From positions 1 through 55,323 of the forward strand of contig NZ_BJMM01000045.1 of the NCBI RefSeq assembly GCF_006539165.1: a stretch of 55,323 nucleotides of DNA, written 5' to 3'. Positions 33,114-41,558 of this stretch are shown here, piece after piece. The translations under genes and the position numbers were made by a program. Source of the stretch: Streptomyces cacaoi. GTDB taxonomy: Bacteria > Actinomycetota > Actinomycetes > Streptomycetales > Streptomycetaceae. The notes beneath the pieces are model-generated. The model did no database searches, was not told the DNA's origin, and was given only the letters and a program-made list of their open reading frames with translations. Each line of letters starts with the position of its first letter. Position 1 is the first letter of the stretch.

Positions 33114-34136
33114 ATGGATGCGATCGAGGTCGAAGGGCTCAGGCGCCGCTACTCGGCGGACAGCAAGGGAGAGGGATTCGAGGCCGTCCGCGGCATCTCC
33201 TTCTCCGTACGGGAGGGAGAGATCTTCGCGCTCCTCGGCACCAACGGGGCGGGCAAGACCTCCACGGTGGAGGTGCTGGAGGGGCTCGCGCCGGCCACCG
33301 GGGGCAGCGTGCGGGTGCTCGGGCTCGACCCGTACACCCAGCGCACCGCCGTGCGGCCGCGCACCGGCGTGATGCTCCAGGAGGGCGGCTTCCCCTCGGA
33401 GCTGACGGTGGCGGAGACGGCGCGGATGTGGGCGGGCGTCACCAGCGACGCCCGTCCGCCGGCCGAGGCGCTGGAACTGGTCGGTCTGGGTGCGCGGCGG
33501 GACGTGCGCGTCAAACAGCTCTCCGGCGGGGAGCGGCGGCGGCTCGATCTGGCGCTCGCGCTCATCGGACGTCCCGAGGTGCTGTTCCTGGACGAGCCGA
33601 CCACCGGGATGGATCCCGAAGGGCGCCGGGACACCGCCTCGTTGGTGCGCCGACTGCGGTCCGAGGGGACCACCGTCCTGCTGACGACGCACTATCTGGA
33701 GGAGGCCGAGCAGCTCTCCGACCGGCTGGCGATCATGCAGGCCGGGCGGATCGTGGCCGCGGGCACCGCCGAACAGGTCGCCGCCTCCCGGCCGTCCAGG
33801 ATCACCTTCCGGCTGCCCGCCGGCGTCCCGGCCGAGCGGCTGCCGGAGGACTGGCGGGGCGCGGCCGACGGGCAGAAGGTCGCCCGGCGCACGCACACGC
33901 TCCAAGAGGACCTCACCGGGCTGCTGCTGTGGGCGCGGGACACCGGCGTCGCGCTGGAGGGCCTGCACGCGCGGTCCGCCTCCCTGGAGGAGGCGTTCCT
34001 GGAGATCGCGGAAGAGGGCCATCTGCGCGCCGGGTGGGGAGACGACGCGGGCACCGCGGGCTTCGCGGACCCCGCCTCGGCCGGGCGCCGGGCCGGGCAC
34101 GGGAACAGCAACGAGAAGACGGGGGTACGGGCATGA
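33114..34136 (+). CDS. ABC transporter ATP-binding protein (drug/lipid exporter type)
   Basis: This is 340 residues from ATG 33114 (MDAIEVEGLRRRY). The frame is open upstream to 33042, but that segment overlaps the ATGAC dyad; GTG 33099 is another candidate. Motifs: Walker A GTNGAGKTS, Q loop MLQEGG, signature LSGGERRR, Walker B VLFLDEPTTGMD, H loop TTHYLEE. The C-terminal domain resembles CcmA/DrrA-type exporters. Its stop overlaps the permease start (ATGA). With the following permease it should form a two-protein exporter controlled by the adjacent two-component system. Confidence 0.93.
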   Translation: MDAIEVEGLRRRYSADSKGEGFEAVRGISFSVREGEIFALLGTNGAGKTSTVEVLEGLAPATGGSVRVLGLDPYTQRTAVRPRTGVMLQEGGFPSELTVAETARMWAGVTSDARPPAEALELVGLGARRDVRVKQLSGGERRRLDLALALIGRPEVLFLDEPTTGMDPEGRRDTASLVRRLRSEGTTVLLTTHYLEEAEQLSDRLAIMQAGRIVAAGTAEQVAASRPSRITFRLPAGVPAERLPEDWRGAADGQKVARRTHTLQEDLTGLLLWARDTGVALEGLHARSASLEEAFLEIAEEGHLRAGWGDDAGTAGFADPASAGRRAGHGNSNEKTGVRA

Positions 34137-34978
34137 GCACGCCGACCACGACACAGCGGGCGGGCACGCCGGGGACGCCGGGCACTCCGCCGGCCCCGGG
34201 GCCGTTCCGGGCGGCGCGGCTGTCGCCGCAGCGGATCGGTGCGCTGGGGCGAGCCGAGCTGACGCTGCTGCTGCGCAACCGGACGGCGCTGGTCATGGCC
34301 GTCCTGGTGCCGATCATGCTGACGTTCAGCATCAGGAGCGCGGCGCAGCAGGCCGATCTGTCCGGCACCGGGCTGTCGGTGGCCACGACCGTGCTGCCCG
34401 GATCGGTCGGCATGGTGCTGCTGTTCGCCGTCTACAGCAACCTCATCGGGGTGTACGTCGCACGGCGCGAGGAGCTGGTGCTCAAGCGGCTGCGCACCGG
34501 TGAGGCCACCGATGCGGAGATCCTCGGCGCCTGCGCGCTGCCGGCCGTCGTCATCGGCGTCGCCCAGTGCGTGCTGCTGCTCGGCGGCGGCGCCGTCGTC
34601 CTGGACGCGGGGGCGCCGGCCCGGCCGGATCTGCTGGTCGTCTCCGTGCTGCTGGGGCTGGCGCTGTCGGCCGTGCTCGCCGCCGCCTCGACGGCCGTCA
34701 CCAAGTCCAGCGAGATGGCACAGCTGACGCCGATGCCGCTGATGCTCGTCACCTTCGCCGGCTCCGGGGTCTTCGTCCCCCTGGAGGTCTTCCCCGACAA
34801 GCTGGCCGCCGTCTGCGAGTGGCTGCCGCTGACGCCGGTGATGGAGCTGCTGCGCAGCGCGTGGACCGAGCAGCTGTCCGGGGCCGGGACGCTGCGTGCG
34901 CTGGGCATCGCGCTCGCCTGGATCGCGCTCTCCTGGTTCCTCGTGAGGCGGTACTTCCGCTGGGAGCCGCGCCGGTGA
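34133..34978 (+). CDS. ABC-2 type transporter permease
   Basis: This 281-residue partner of the upstream ATPase is coupled by an ATGA overlap. After a Pro/Gly/Thr-rich N-terminus come about six helices, starting with LVMAVLVPIMLTFS, then LPGSVGMVLLFAVYSNLIGVY, a central pair, LMLVTFAGSGVFVPLEVFP and a last helix (LGIALAWIALSWFLV). The segment RREELVLKRLRTGE is the usual cytosolic coupling region of ABC-2 permeases. The substrate is unknown; antibiotic, lipid or peptide export is typical. Confidence 0.92.
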   Translation: MSTPTTTQRAGTPGTPGTPPAPGPFRAARLSPQRIGALGRAELTLLLRNRTALVMAVLVPIMLTFSIRSAAQQADLSGTGLSVATTVLPGSVGMVLLFAVYSNLIGVYVARREELVLKRLRTGEATDAEILGACALPAVVIGVAQCVLLLGGGAVVLDAGAPARPDLLVVSVLLGLALSAVLAAASTAVTKSSEMAQLTPMPLMLVTFAGSGVFVPLEVFPDKLAAVCEWLPLTPVMELLRSAWTEQLSGAGTLRALGIALAWIALSWFLVRRYFRWEPRR

Positions 34979-35141
34979 CGGCCGGGGCGCCTCGGACGCC
35001 TCGCACGCCGGGGACGGCCGGGGCGCCCGGGAACGCCGGGGACGCGCCGCCGTGTGCCCGGTGGCCGGGGCGCGGGCGGCGAGCGCCGGCGGGGGCTCGG
35101 CTACCGTCGGGAGCAGGCCGGGGGCGAGAACGGAGACGGGG

Positions 35142-36737
35142 ATGATCCGCTGGGGCAGGGGCACGTGGCACACGTGGCGGCAGCGCAGCAGGACGGAGCA
35201 GGCGGAGGTCTCCTCGCGCTGGATGCTGAAGGCCACGCCGTGGATCTTCTTCTTCGGCGGGGCGCCGCAGATGCTCGTCGCCGTACAGGACGGAGCCGCC
35301 CGGGCCTGGCTCGCCCTCGGCGTGATCGGGCTGGGGCTGGTGCTGTGCGTGCTCTCCGCGCGCGGGCTGGACAGCGCGCTGACGTACTACCTGGAGCGGG
35401 ACGAGCGGGCACCGGTGCGGCTGCTGGCGGTGATGGCCGTCGCCAGCGGTGCCGCCGTGGGGCTGCTGGCCGGCGTCATCGCGCTCGGCGGGCTGCGGGA
35501 CGGACCGTTCGCCGGGCTCGCGCTCTTCGCGCTCGTCCCCGGGCCCGTCGGGCTGTACGCGCTGCTGGTACCGGTGCGCCGGGCCCTGGCCGTGCTGCTG
35601 GGGTGCTGCGCCGCGCTGGGGGCGCTGTTCGCGCTGTGCGGCATGCCCCCGGCGAACCTGAGCGCCGTGCTGTTCATCGACGTCGTGATCACGGCGTGCA
35701 GCGTGTTCACGCCGCGCTCCACCGGCTGGTACATCGCCGTCGTCCGGGGGCTGGACGAGGCCAAGCAGACCCAGGCGCGGCTCGCGGTGGCCGAGGAGCG
35801 GCTGCGGTTCAGCCGGGATCTGCACGATGTGATGGGCCGCAATCTGTCGGCCATCGCGCTCAAGAGCGAACTGGCCACGCAGTTGGCGCGGCGCGGCTCC
35901 GCCTCCGCCGTCGACCAGATGGTCGAGGTGCAGCGGCTGGCCCGGCAGTCGCAGAACGAGGTGCGGGAGGTCGTGCGCGGCTACCGCGAGGTGGGGCTGG
36001 CGACGGAGCTGGCCGGGGCGCGCGGCATCCTGCGGGCCGCCGGCGTGGACTGCCGCGTCGAGGCGTCCCCGGCGCTCGACGGGATCCCGCACGAGGTGCG
36101 GACCGCGCTCGGCTGGGTCGTCCGCGAGGGCGCCACCAATGTGCTGCGGCACGCCGACGCCACCCGGTGCGCGGTGCGGGCGTGCACGGAGCCGGACGGC
36201 GGGACGGGCGCGGCGGAGGGCGTCCGGGCCGCCGTGCTGGTGATGGAGAACGACGGGCTGCGCGGCGCCCCCGGCCGTCCCGGGACAGGACTGCCCGGGC
36301 TGCGGGAACGGCTCGCCTCACTCGGCGGGACGCTGAGCGCCGAGCGGGTGCGGGGCCACGGCGGTACGGACGAGCCGGAACTGTTCCGGCTGCACGCCCG
36401 GATCCCGCTGACCGGTGCCGACGACCGCGTGGCGGGGGCCGGGGGCGGCCCTGACCCGGACGACGGCAGCCCGGCCGACGGCGGGGACGGGGACGGGAAC
36501 CCTGCCGGAGACGACGGCGGTAGCCCGGCGGGCGCCGAGGGCGGGCCCGAACGAGGCGACGGCGGCAGCCCTTCCGGGGCCGACAGCGGGCCTGGACGAG
36601 GTGACGGCGGTGGCCCGCCGGGAGCCGGGGGCAGCCCTGTCCGTGGCGGGATCGGCGAGGTCGGGGCCGGTGGTCGTGTGCGGGTGGGCGCGGAGGACGG
36701 CCGGTCCGGGGGGCCGGAGGCGGGAGGAGAAGGGTGA
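35142..36737 (+). CDS. Sensor histidine kinase, NarL/DesK-type (HisKA_3)
   Basis: This 531-residue kinase starts at ATG 35142 (MIRWGRG) behind GGAGACGGGG. Residues 30-200 hold about five helices and almost no extracytoplasmic loops, as in intramembrane-sensing kinases of the DesK/LiaS kind. The phospho-acceptor is His228 in SRDLHDVMGRNLSAIALK. The ATPase has VREGATNVLRHADA and GTGLPGLRERL. About 100 residues of Gly/Asp/Pro/Ser repeats follow the ATPase, encoded by a GC-rich tandem repeat (36415-36720). GTGA overlap couples it to the regulator. Confidence 0.92.
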   Translation: MIRWGRGTWHTWRQRSRTEQAEVSSRWMLKATPWIFFFGGAPQMLVAVQDGAARAWLALGVIGLGLVLCVLSARGLDSALTYYLERDERAPVRLLAVMAVASGAAVGLLAGVIALGGLRDGPFAGLALFALVPGPVGLYALLVPVRRALAVLLGCCAALGALFALCGMPPANLSAVLFIDVVITACSVFTPRSTGWYIAVVRGLDEAKQTQARLAVAEERLRFSRDLHDVMGRNLSAIALKSELATQLARRGSASAVDQMVEVQRLARQSQNEVREVVRGYREVGLATELAGARGILRAAGVDCRVEASPALDGIPHEVRTALGWVVREGATNVLRHADATRCAVRACTEPDGGTGAAEGVRAAVLVMENDGLRGAPGRPGTGLPGLRERLASLGGTLSAERVRGHGGTDEPELFRLHARIPLTGADDRVAGAGGGPDPDDGSPADGGDGDGNPAGDDGGSPAGAEGGPERGDGGSPSGADSGPGRGDGGGPPGAGGSPVRGGIGEVGAGGRVRVGAEDGRSGGPEAGGEG

Positions 36738-37351
36738 GTTCTGGGCCGATTCGGGTGCTGCTGGCCGACGACGAGCACCTCATCCGGGGTGCGCTGGCCG
36801 CGCTGCTCGCGCTGGAGGACGATCTGGAGATCGTCGCGGAGGCCGCCTCGGGGCCGGAGGCGCTGGCCATGGCGCGGGCGCACCGGCCCGATGTCGCCGT
36901 GCTGGACCTCCAGATGCCCGGCGCCGACGGTGTGCGGGTGGCGGCCGGGCTGCGGGACGAGGTGCCGGGCTGCCGGACGCTGATCGTCACCGGTCACGGG
37001 CGGCCCGGGCATCTGAAGCGGGCGCTCTCCGCCGGGGTGCGCGGCTTCGTGCCGAAGACGCTGTCCGCCGAGCAGCTCGCACAGATCATCCGCACCGTGC
37101 ACGAGGGCGGGCGGCATGTGGACCCGGAGCTGGCGGCCGACGCCATCAGCGCGGGGGATTCGCCGCTGTCGGCGCGGGAGGCGGAGCTGCTGGAGCTGGC
37201 CGCCGACGGGGCGCCGGTGGCGGAGATCGCCCGTAAGGCGGCCTTGACGCAGGGGACCGTGCGCAACTACCTGTCGGCGGCCACCGCGAAGCTCGGCGCG
37301 GGCAACCGGCACGCGGCGGTGCGGATGGCCCGGGAGCGGGGCTGGATCTGA
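36734..37351 (+). CDS. Response regulator, NarL/LuxR family
   Basis: This 205-residue regulator starts at GTG 36734, overlapping the kinase stop. Receiver domain: acidic pair LLADDEH, phospho-Asp58 in VLDLQMPG and the Thr/Lys of TGHG and VPKTL. The LuxR-type helix-turn-helix is at the C-terminus (SAREAELLELAADGAPVAEIARKAALTQGTVRNYLSAATAKLG). It likely controls the ABC exporter upstream through the ATGAC-N4-GTCAT dyad at 33042. Pairing with the preceding kinase is clear from the overlap. Confidence 0.94.
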   Translation: MSSGPIRVLLADDEHLIRGALAALLALEDDLEIVAEAASGPEALAMARAHRPDVAVLDLQMPGADGVRVAAGLRDEVPGCRTLIVTGHGRPGHLKRALSAGVRGFVPKTLSAEQLAQIIRTVHEGGRHVDPELAADAISAGDSPLSAREAELLELAADGAPVAEIARKAALTQGTVRNYLSAATAKLGAGNRHAAVRMARERGWI

Positions 37352-37374
37352 CCCCTGCTGCGGGCGGTTATACT
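37346..37374 (+). promoter_or_regulatory. Likely promoter of tRNA-Gly(GCC) copy 2
   Basis: TATACT (37369-37374) is a near-consensus -10 hexamer about 50 bp before the tRNA. The -35 region, 17 bp upstream (ATCTGA), is poor. Confidence 0.5.
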
Positions 37375-37421
37375 GGACCGCGTGCCAGGGGTCGGACGGG
37401 TGTCCGGACGGTTCCGGTGAT

Positions 37422-37494
37422 GCGGACGTAGCTCAGTTGGTAGAGCGCAACCTTGCCAAGGTTGAGGTCGCGAGTTCGAGCCTCGTCGTCCGCT
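37422..37494 (+). tRNA. tRNA-Gly (anticodon GCC), copy 2
   Basis: Identical over 73 nt to 32866-32938: acceptor GCGGACG/CGTCCGC, anticodon GCC, canonical D and T loops, discriminator T. Confidence 0.95.
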
Positions 37495-37502
37495 CTTCGC
37501 AC

Positions 37503-37531
37503 AGGCCCCGGTCTTCGGACCGGGGCCTTTT
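37503..37531 (+). terminator. Terminator of tRNA-Gly(GCC) copy 2
   Basis: AGGCCCCGGTC (37503-37513) and GACCGGGGCCT (37518-37528) pair perfectly around a TTCG tetraloop, with TTTT overlapping and following the right arm. Nearly the same hairpin follows copy 1. Confidence 0.88.
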
Positions 37532-37552
37532 CCGTGCGCGCGGGGCCGCGGG

Positions 37553-38641
37553 TCAGTCGCAGGTCAGGTGCAGCCGGGCCCAGGAGTTGTTGGCGTAGCC
37601 CTTGGGGTTCCACAGGTGGCGCGGTGACTCGGGCTGGGTGGCGCCCGTGGTGTCCCAGGCGCGGGCGATGATCTCCACGGGCCCGGCCGGCAGGTCGAGG
37701 TCCGTGTGCCAGGGCTGCCAGGTCCACCGGCCGGCTCCGGGGCCGAGCCTCGCCTGTGTCCAGCTGCGGCCGCCGTCGGCGGAGACGTCGACGCGGGCGA
37801 CGGCGCGGTCCTCGCCGGCCAGGGCGTAGCCGCTGATCCGGGTCGGGCCGGAGGGCAGCCGGGCGCCCGGGGCCGGGTGGAGGATGTCGCAGTTGAGGGC
37901 GACGGGCCCGAGGGAGATGCCGTCGCCGGGGCCGGCCCGGCCGGGGTCGGCGCCGGCGGGCAGCAGCCGGTAGGCGGTGGCCTGGAACCAGTTGCGCGAG
38001 GGGTGTTCCTGCGCGGTGATGCGCCGGAGCCATTTGACGCTGCGGGCGCCGATCCAGCCGGGGACGACGGCGCGCAGCGGTGCGCCGTGCACGGGCGGCA
38101 GCGGCGCGCCGTTCATGGACCAGGCCAGCAGCACCTCGCCGGAGCGTGCCTTGTCGGCGGGTACGGAGCCGCCGAAGGGCTGCGGCGGGTCGGCGACGGG
38201 TGAGACGTCCGGGGCGGCGAAGGCGATGTGGGCGGCGTCGGGCCGCAGCCCGGCGGCGTCGAGGACGTCGGCCAGGCGGACGCCCGCCCAGCGCGCGGTG
38301 GAGGTGGCGCCGGGTCCCCAGGGGGCCTCGCCGGGGATGTCGCGGACTTCCATGAGCCCGGCGCGGCGGTTGCCTGCGCACTGGAGGGTGGCCTCCACCT
38401 CGGTCTCCTCGAAGCGGGTGCGCAGGTCCTCCAGGCTCAGCTCCAGCGGCCGGTGGACGAGCCCGTCGACGGTGAGCCGCCAGGTGGCGGGGTCGGCTTC
38501 GGGTACGGGCCCGTGGTTGCGGACGTAGAAGGTGTCCAGCGGTGTGGGGCCGCCCTGCCGGAGGGCGGCGCGGGGTGGCTCCGCGTTGAACGGTTCGTGC
38601 TCGTGCACCAGCATGTCGTCCCTTTTGCCCCATGTGGTCAT
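37553..38641 (-). CDS. Sulfite-oxidase-like molybdopterin oxidoreductase
   Basis: This 362-residue protein starts at ATG 38641 (MTTWGKRDD). The molybdopterin domain contains the Mo-ligand Cys88 in TLQCAGNRR and the conserved GVRLADVLDAAGL and PGWIGARSVKWLRRI stretches. A C-terminal Mo-co dimerisation domain follows (ARVDVSADGGRSWTQA, WNPKGYANNSW). No Tat signal and no heme domain are present, so it should be a cytoplasmic sulfite-oxidase-family enzyme whose acceptor is unknown. It lies 109 bp downstream of purC on the same strand. Confidence 0.9.
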   Translation of the reverse strand: MTTWGKRDDMLVHEHEPFNAEPPRAALRQGGPTPLDTFYVRNHGPVPEADPATWRLTVDGLVHRPLELSLEDLRTRFEETEVEATLQCAGNRRAGLMEVRDIPGEAPWGPGATSTARWAGVRLADVLDAAGLRPDAAHIAFAAPDVSPVADPPQPFGGSVPADKARSGEVLLAWSMNGAPLPPVHGAPLRAVVPGWIGARSVKWLRRITAQEHPSRNWFQATAYRLLPAGADPGRAGPGDGISLGPVALNCDILHPAPGARLPSGPTRISGYALAGEDRAVARVDVSADGGRSWTQARLGPGAGRWTWQPWHTDLDLPAGPVEIIARAWDTTGATQPESPRHLWNPKGYANNSWARLHLTCD

Positions 38642-38750
38642 GGAGGGACGGTACCCACGCGGTGCGGATTCCGTGCGCGGGATCCAGCCGGACACAGCGG
38701 GGCCCGGCCGGGACGCGCCGGGACCGGCCCGTTTCGGCCGGGCGCCGGGG

Positions 38751-39659
38751 TCAGCTCCAAGGGGTGCCGGTGAGCCGTTCGTACGCCTCGATGTAGCGGG
38801 AGCGGGTGGCCTCGACGACCTCGGGCGGCAGCGGGGGCGGCGGCTGGGTGCCGGTGCGGTCCCAGGCCGCGGCGGGCGAGGTGAGCCAGTCGCGGATGTA
38901 CTGCTTGTCGAAGGAGGGCTGGGGACGGCCGGGCTGCCAGGAGTCGGCGGGCCAGAAGCGGGAGGAGTCGGGGGTGAGCGCCTCGTCGGCGAGGGTGAGG
39001 ACGGGGTTCTCGTCGGAGGTGTGGCCGAACTCGAACTTGGTGTCGGCCAGGATGATGCCGCGCTCGCGGGCGATGTCGCGGGCCCTGTCGTAGGCGGCGA
39101 GGGTGGCTTGGCGCAGCTCGGCGGCGGTCTCGGGGCCGACGCGGCGGGCGACCTCCTCGTAGGCGACGTTCTCGTCGTGCTCGCCGACCTCGGCCTTGGT
39201 GGCGGGGGTGAAGATCGGGCCGGGCAGCTCCGAGCCGTCCTCCAGCCCCTCCGGGAGGGCGAGGCCGCACACGGTCCGGGACTCCTCGTACTCCTTGAGG
39301 CCCGAGCCGGCGAGGTAGCCGCGGGCCACGCACTCGACGGGGAGCATGCGCAGCGCCTTGCACACCGTGGTGCGGCCCTCCCAGTCGGCGGGGGCGCCCG
39401 GGGGCAGCTCGGTGCTGAGGACGTGGTTCGGCAGGATGTCGACGAGCTGCTCGAACCACCACAGGGACAGCTTCGTCAGGACGCGGCCCTTGTCCGGGAT
39501 CTCGGTCGGCAGCACCCAGTCGTAGGCCGAGATGCGGTCGCTGGCGACCATCACCAGGTCCCCGGCCTCGTTCTGGTACAGGTCGCGCACCTTGCCCGTG
39601 TGCAGGTGCACCAGGCCGGGCACCTGCACGGGCTCGGGCTTCTCGACGAATCCGGACAC
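38751..39659 (-). CDS. purC: Phosphoribosylaminoimidazole-succinocarboxamide synthase
   Basis: This 302-residue SAICAR synthetase joins CAIR and aspartate using ATP. GTG 39659 is well placed behind GGGAGGAACTCC. Landmarks: GKVRDLYQ, MVASDRISAYD, VECVARGYLAGSG, IFTPATKAEVGEHDENV and LADTKFEFG. It lacks the PurE fusion seen in animals. It is separated from the other pur genes by the exporter block and likely has its own promoter. Confidence 0.97.
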   Translation of the reverse strand: MSGFVEKPEPVQVPGLVHLHTGKVRDLYQNEAGDLVMVASDRISAYDWVLPTEIPDKGRVLTKLSLWWFEQLVDILPNHVLSTELPPGAPADWEGRTTVCKALRMLPVECVARGYLAGSGLKEYEESRTVCGLALPEGLEDGSELPGPIFTPATKAEVGEHDENVAYEEVARRVGPETAAELRQATLAAYDRARDIARERGIILADTKFEFGHTSDENPVLTLADEALTPDSSRFWPADSWQPGRPQPSFDKQYIRDWLTSPAAAWDRTGTQPPPPLPPEVVEATRSRYIEAYERLTGTPWS

Positions 39660-39725
39660 GGAGTTCCTCCCGTGGCTGCCGACGGACGACGGACCCCGAT
39701 TCTCCCCCACGCCCGCACGGGCGGC

Positions 39726-41426
39726 TCAGCGGGCGCCGAACACCTGCGTCCACCAGGGGCCGCCGGAGCCGTCCTGCCGGCCGACGCCGATCTCCTTGAA
39801 CGAGCAGTTGAGGATGTTGGCGCGGTGTCCGGGGCTCTTCATCCAGGAGTCCATGACCTGCTCCGGGGTGCGCTGGCCCCGGGCGATGTTCTCGCCGTAG
39901 GTGGACCAGTCGTAGCCGGCCGCGGTGATGCGTTCGCCGGGGCCGTCGCCGTCGGGGTCGGTGTGGTCGAAGAAGCCGCGGTCCTTCATGGCGGAGGAGT
40001 GGCGCAGACCGGCCGTCGACAGCTTGTCGTTGAGGCTGAGCGGGCCGCAGCCGGCCTTGGCGCGTTCGGCGTTCGCCAGCCGTGTCACCTGCTGGGCGAG
40101 ACCGCCGGAGCCGCCGCCGGAGTCCGGGCCGTCCGGGGCAGCCGGCCGGGAGGCGGGTGCCGAGGGGCGCTGGGTGGGGGTCGGGCGTGCGGTGGTGTGC
40201 GTGGGCGAGGGCCGCTTCGACGGCTCGCTGTCCTTCTTCTTCTCGGGCGGCTTGCTCGGCTTGTGCGTCTTCTCGTCGGGCGAGGGGGCGGTGGACGACG
40301 GCGGTTCCGTGGTCGGGAGGGGGCTCGCGGGCCGGGTGGCCACCTTCGTCTCCTCGTCGGCCCCGTCGGGCAGCAGCGTCATACCGCCCAGGACGCCCAG
40401 CGGCAGCAGGAGCACCGCCGCGGCCGTCACGGCGCGGCGGTGCCGGCGTATTCGGCGGTGCCGCAGTTCCCGGGTGCGGCTGCCGTGGGCGAGCGGGGAC
40501 GGTGACGGGGAGGGGGACGGTGACGGGGAGGGGGACGGAGGCGAGGGCGCGGGCGGGGGCCCGGGGGCGGCGGCGGACGGGTGGGTCGCCTGGGCGCCCG
40601 TCGTGGTGAGGCCGTCGGGGGCGGGGGCGCGGACCGCGGCGGCGAGGGCGGCGCCGACGGGGACGATCCCGAGCCCGCGCAGCAGCCGCTCGGGCGGCAG
40701 CATGCCTGCCGCGCCGGCCTGCGCCGGGTCGCACTCCGGGCAGGAGCGCAGATGCCGGGCGATGCGTTTGCGCCACAGCGGGGAGGGGGCGCCGTCCCAG
40801 ATGCCGAGGGTGTCGGCCAGGGCGCCGCAGCGGGGCCCGGTGGCCAGGGCGCGCACGATGAGGCGCGAGGTCTCCAGGCGTTCCTTCATGCGCTGGACGC
40901 GGACGGCGGTGTGCTGCCGGCCGAGCCCGAGGGCCTCGGCGACCTCGGCGCGGGTGAGTTCGCCGGCGGATTCCAGCCACCACAGCGAGAGCAGCGAGCG
41001 GTCGTCCTCGTCGAGCCAGCGGGTGGCCTCGGCGACCTCGCGGCGCTGGCCCTGGAGGTTGAGGCGCAGGATGGTGAGGTCGACGAAGTCGGCGCCGGGG
41101 TCGGCCAGTTCGTGCGCGTCCTGGAGGCCGGGGGCGGCGGCGCGGTCCTGCTGGTGGCGGCGTACCTGGTTCATGGCGATGGCGACCAGCCAGGAGCGGA
41201 AGCGCGCGGGGTCGCGGAGGGTGTGCAGCCCGCCGAGCGCGCGCATCATCGTCTCCTGCACGATGTCGTCGACGTCGCTGTGCCCGTTCAGCGCCCGTCC
41301 GACGAGGGAGTGGACGAGCGGCAGATACGCCCTGGCCAACTCCTCGCGTGCGCGGGGGTTCCCGCGGCGGGCGGCCTCGACCAGCTCGCTGTCGTGCCCC
41401 GGGCCGGTGGGTATCTCTGGCGGCAC
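39726..41426 (-). CDS. ECF sigma factor fused to zinc anti-sigma motif, membrane helix and CAP domain
   Basis: GTG 41426 was chosen because GGGGAG lies six bases upstream; this gives 566 residues. Region 2 of an ECF sigma factor is at about 12-95 (SDVDDIVQETMMRAL, FRSWLVAIAMNQVRR) and region 4 at about 130-185 (LTRAEVAEALGLGRQHTAVRVQRMKERL). HLRSCPEC (225-232) fits the HxxxCxxC zinc anti-sigma signature. A Pro/Ser repeat precedes one helix (about 332-352). After a long Pro/Ser/Thr linker, a CAP/SCP-like domain fills the last 122 residues (LANAERAKAGC, HSSAMKDRGFFDHTDPDG, GENIA, WMKSPGHRANIL). It may sense the envelope directly. Confidence 0.9.
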   Translation of the reverse strand: MPPEIPTGPGHDSELVEAARRGNPRAREELARAYLPLVHSLVGRALNGHSDVDDIVQETMMRALGGLHTLRDPARFRSWLVAIAMNQVRRHQQDRAAAPGLQDAHELADPGADFVDLTILRLNLQGQRREVAEATRWLDEDDRSLLSLWWLESAGELTRAEVAEALGLGRQHTAVRVQRMKERLETSRLIVRALATGPRCGALADTLGIWDGAPSPLWRKRIARHLRSCPECDPAQAGAAGMLPPERLLRGLGIVPVGAALAAAVRAPAPDGLTTTGAQATHPSAAAPGPPPAPSPPSPSPSPSPSPSPSPLAHGSRTRELRHRRIRRHRRAVTAAAVLLLPLGVLGGMTLLPDGADEETKVATRPASPLPTTEPPSSTAPSPDEKTHKPSKPPEKKKDSEPSKRPSPTHTTARPTPTQRPSAPASRPAAPDGPDSGGGSGGLAQQVTRLANAERAKAGCGPLSLNDKLSTAGLRHSSAMKDRGFFDHTDPDGDGPGERITAAGYDWSTYGENIARGQRTPEQVMDSWMKSPGHRANILNCSFKEIGVGRQDGSGGPWWTQVFGAR

Positions 41427-41439
41427 CTGTGGCTCCCCT

Positions 41440-41490
41440 TCTGCGTCCGGTACATCCGACACGTTCCGGTACGTCGGATACGTCTGAGCG
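41440..41490 (-). promoter_or_regulatory. Repeated GTCGGATGTACCGG-type motifs before the sigma-fusion gene
   Basis: Reading the minus strand, two related segments, TCCGACGTACCGGA and GTCGGATGTACCGGA, stand about 18 bp apart directly before the gene. CCGGAAC between them resembles an ECF -35 core (GGAAC). Autoregulation is plausible but inferred. Confidence 0.35.
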
Positions 41491-41558
41491 TCGGCCGGCA
41501 AGGGCCGGCACCGGGGGAGACCACACGGCCCGGGGGCCGATAACGGAAAACCGCGCGC

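Noticed and set aside
32714..37494. Possible integrated element bounded by tRNA-Gly genes
   Set aside because: No integrase, excisionase or att-type partial tRNA duplication is seen; both tRNA copies are complete with their own terminators.
39726..41501. Longer start of the sigma/CAP protein at TTG 41501 or GTG 41462
   Set aside because: Neither has a ribosome-binding site, whereas GTG 41426 has GGGGAG at good spacing and the extra N-terminal residues look like translated promoter repeats.
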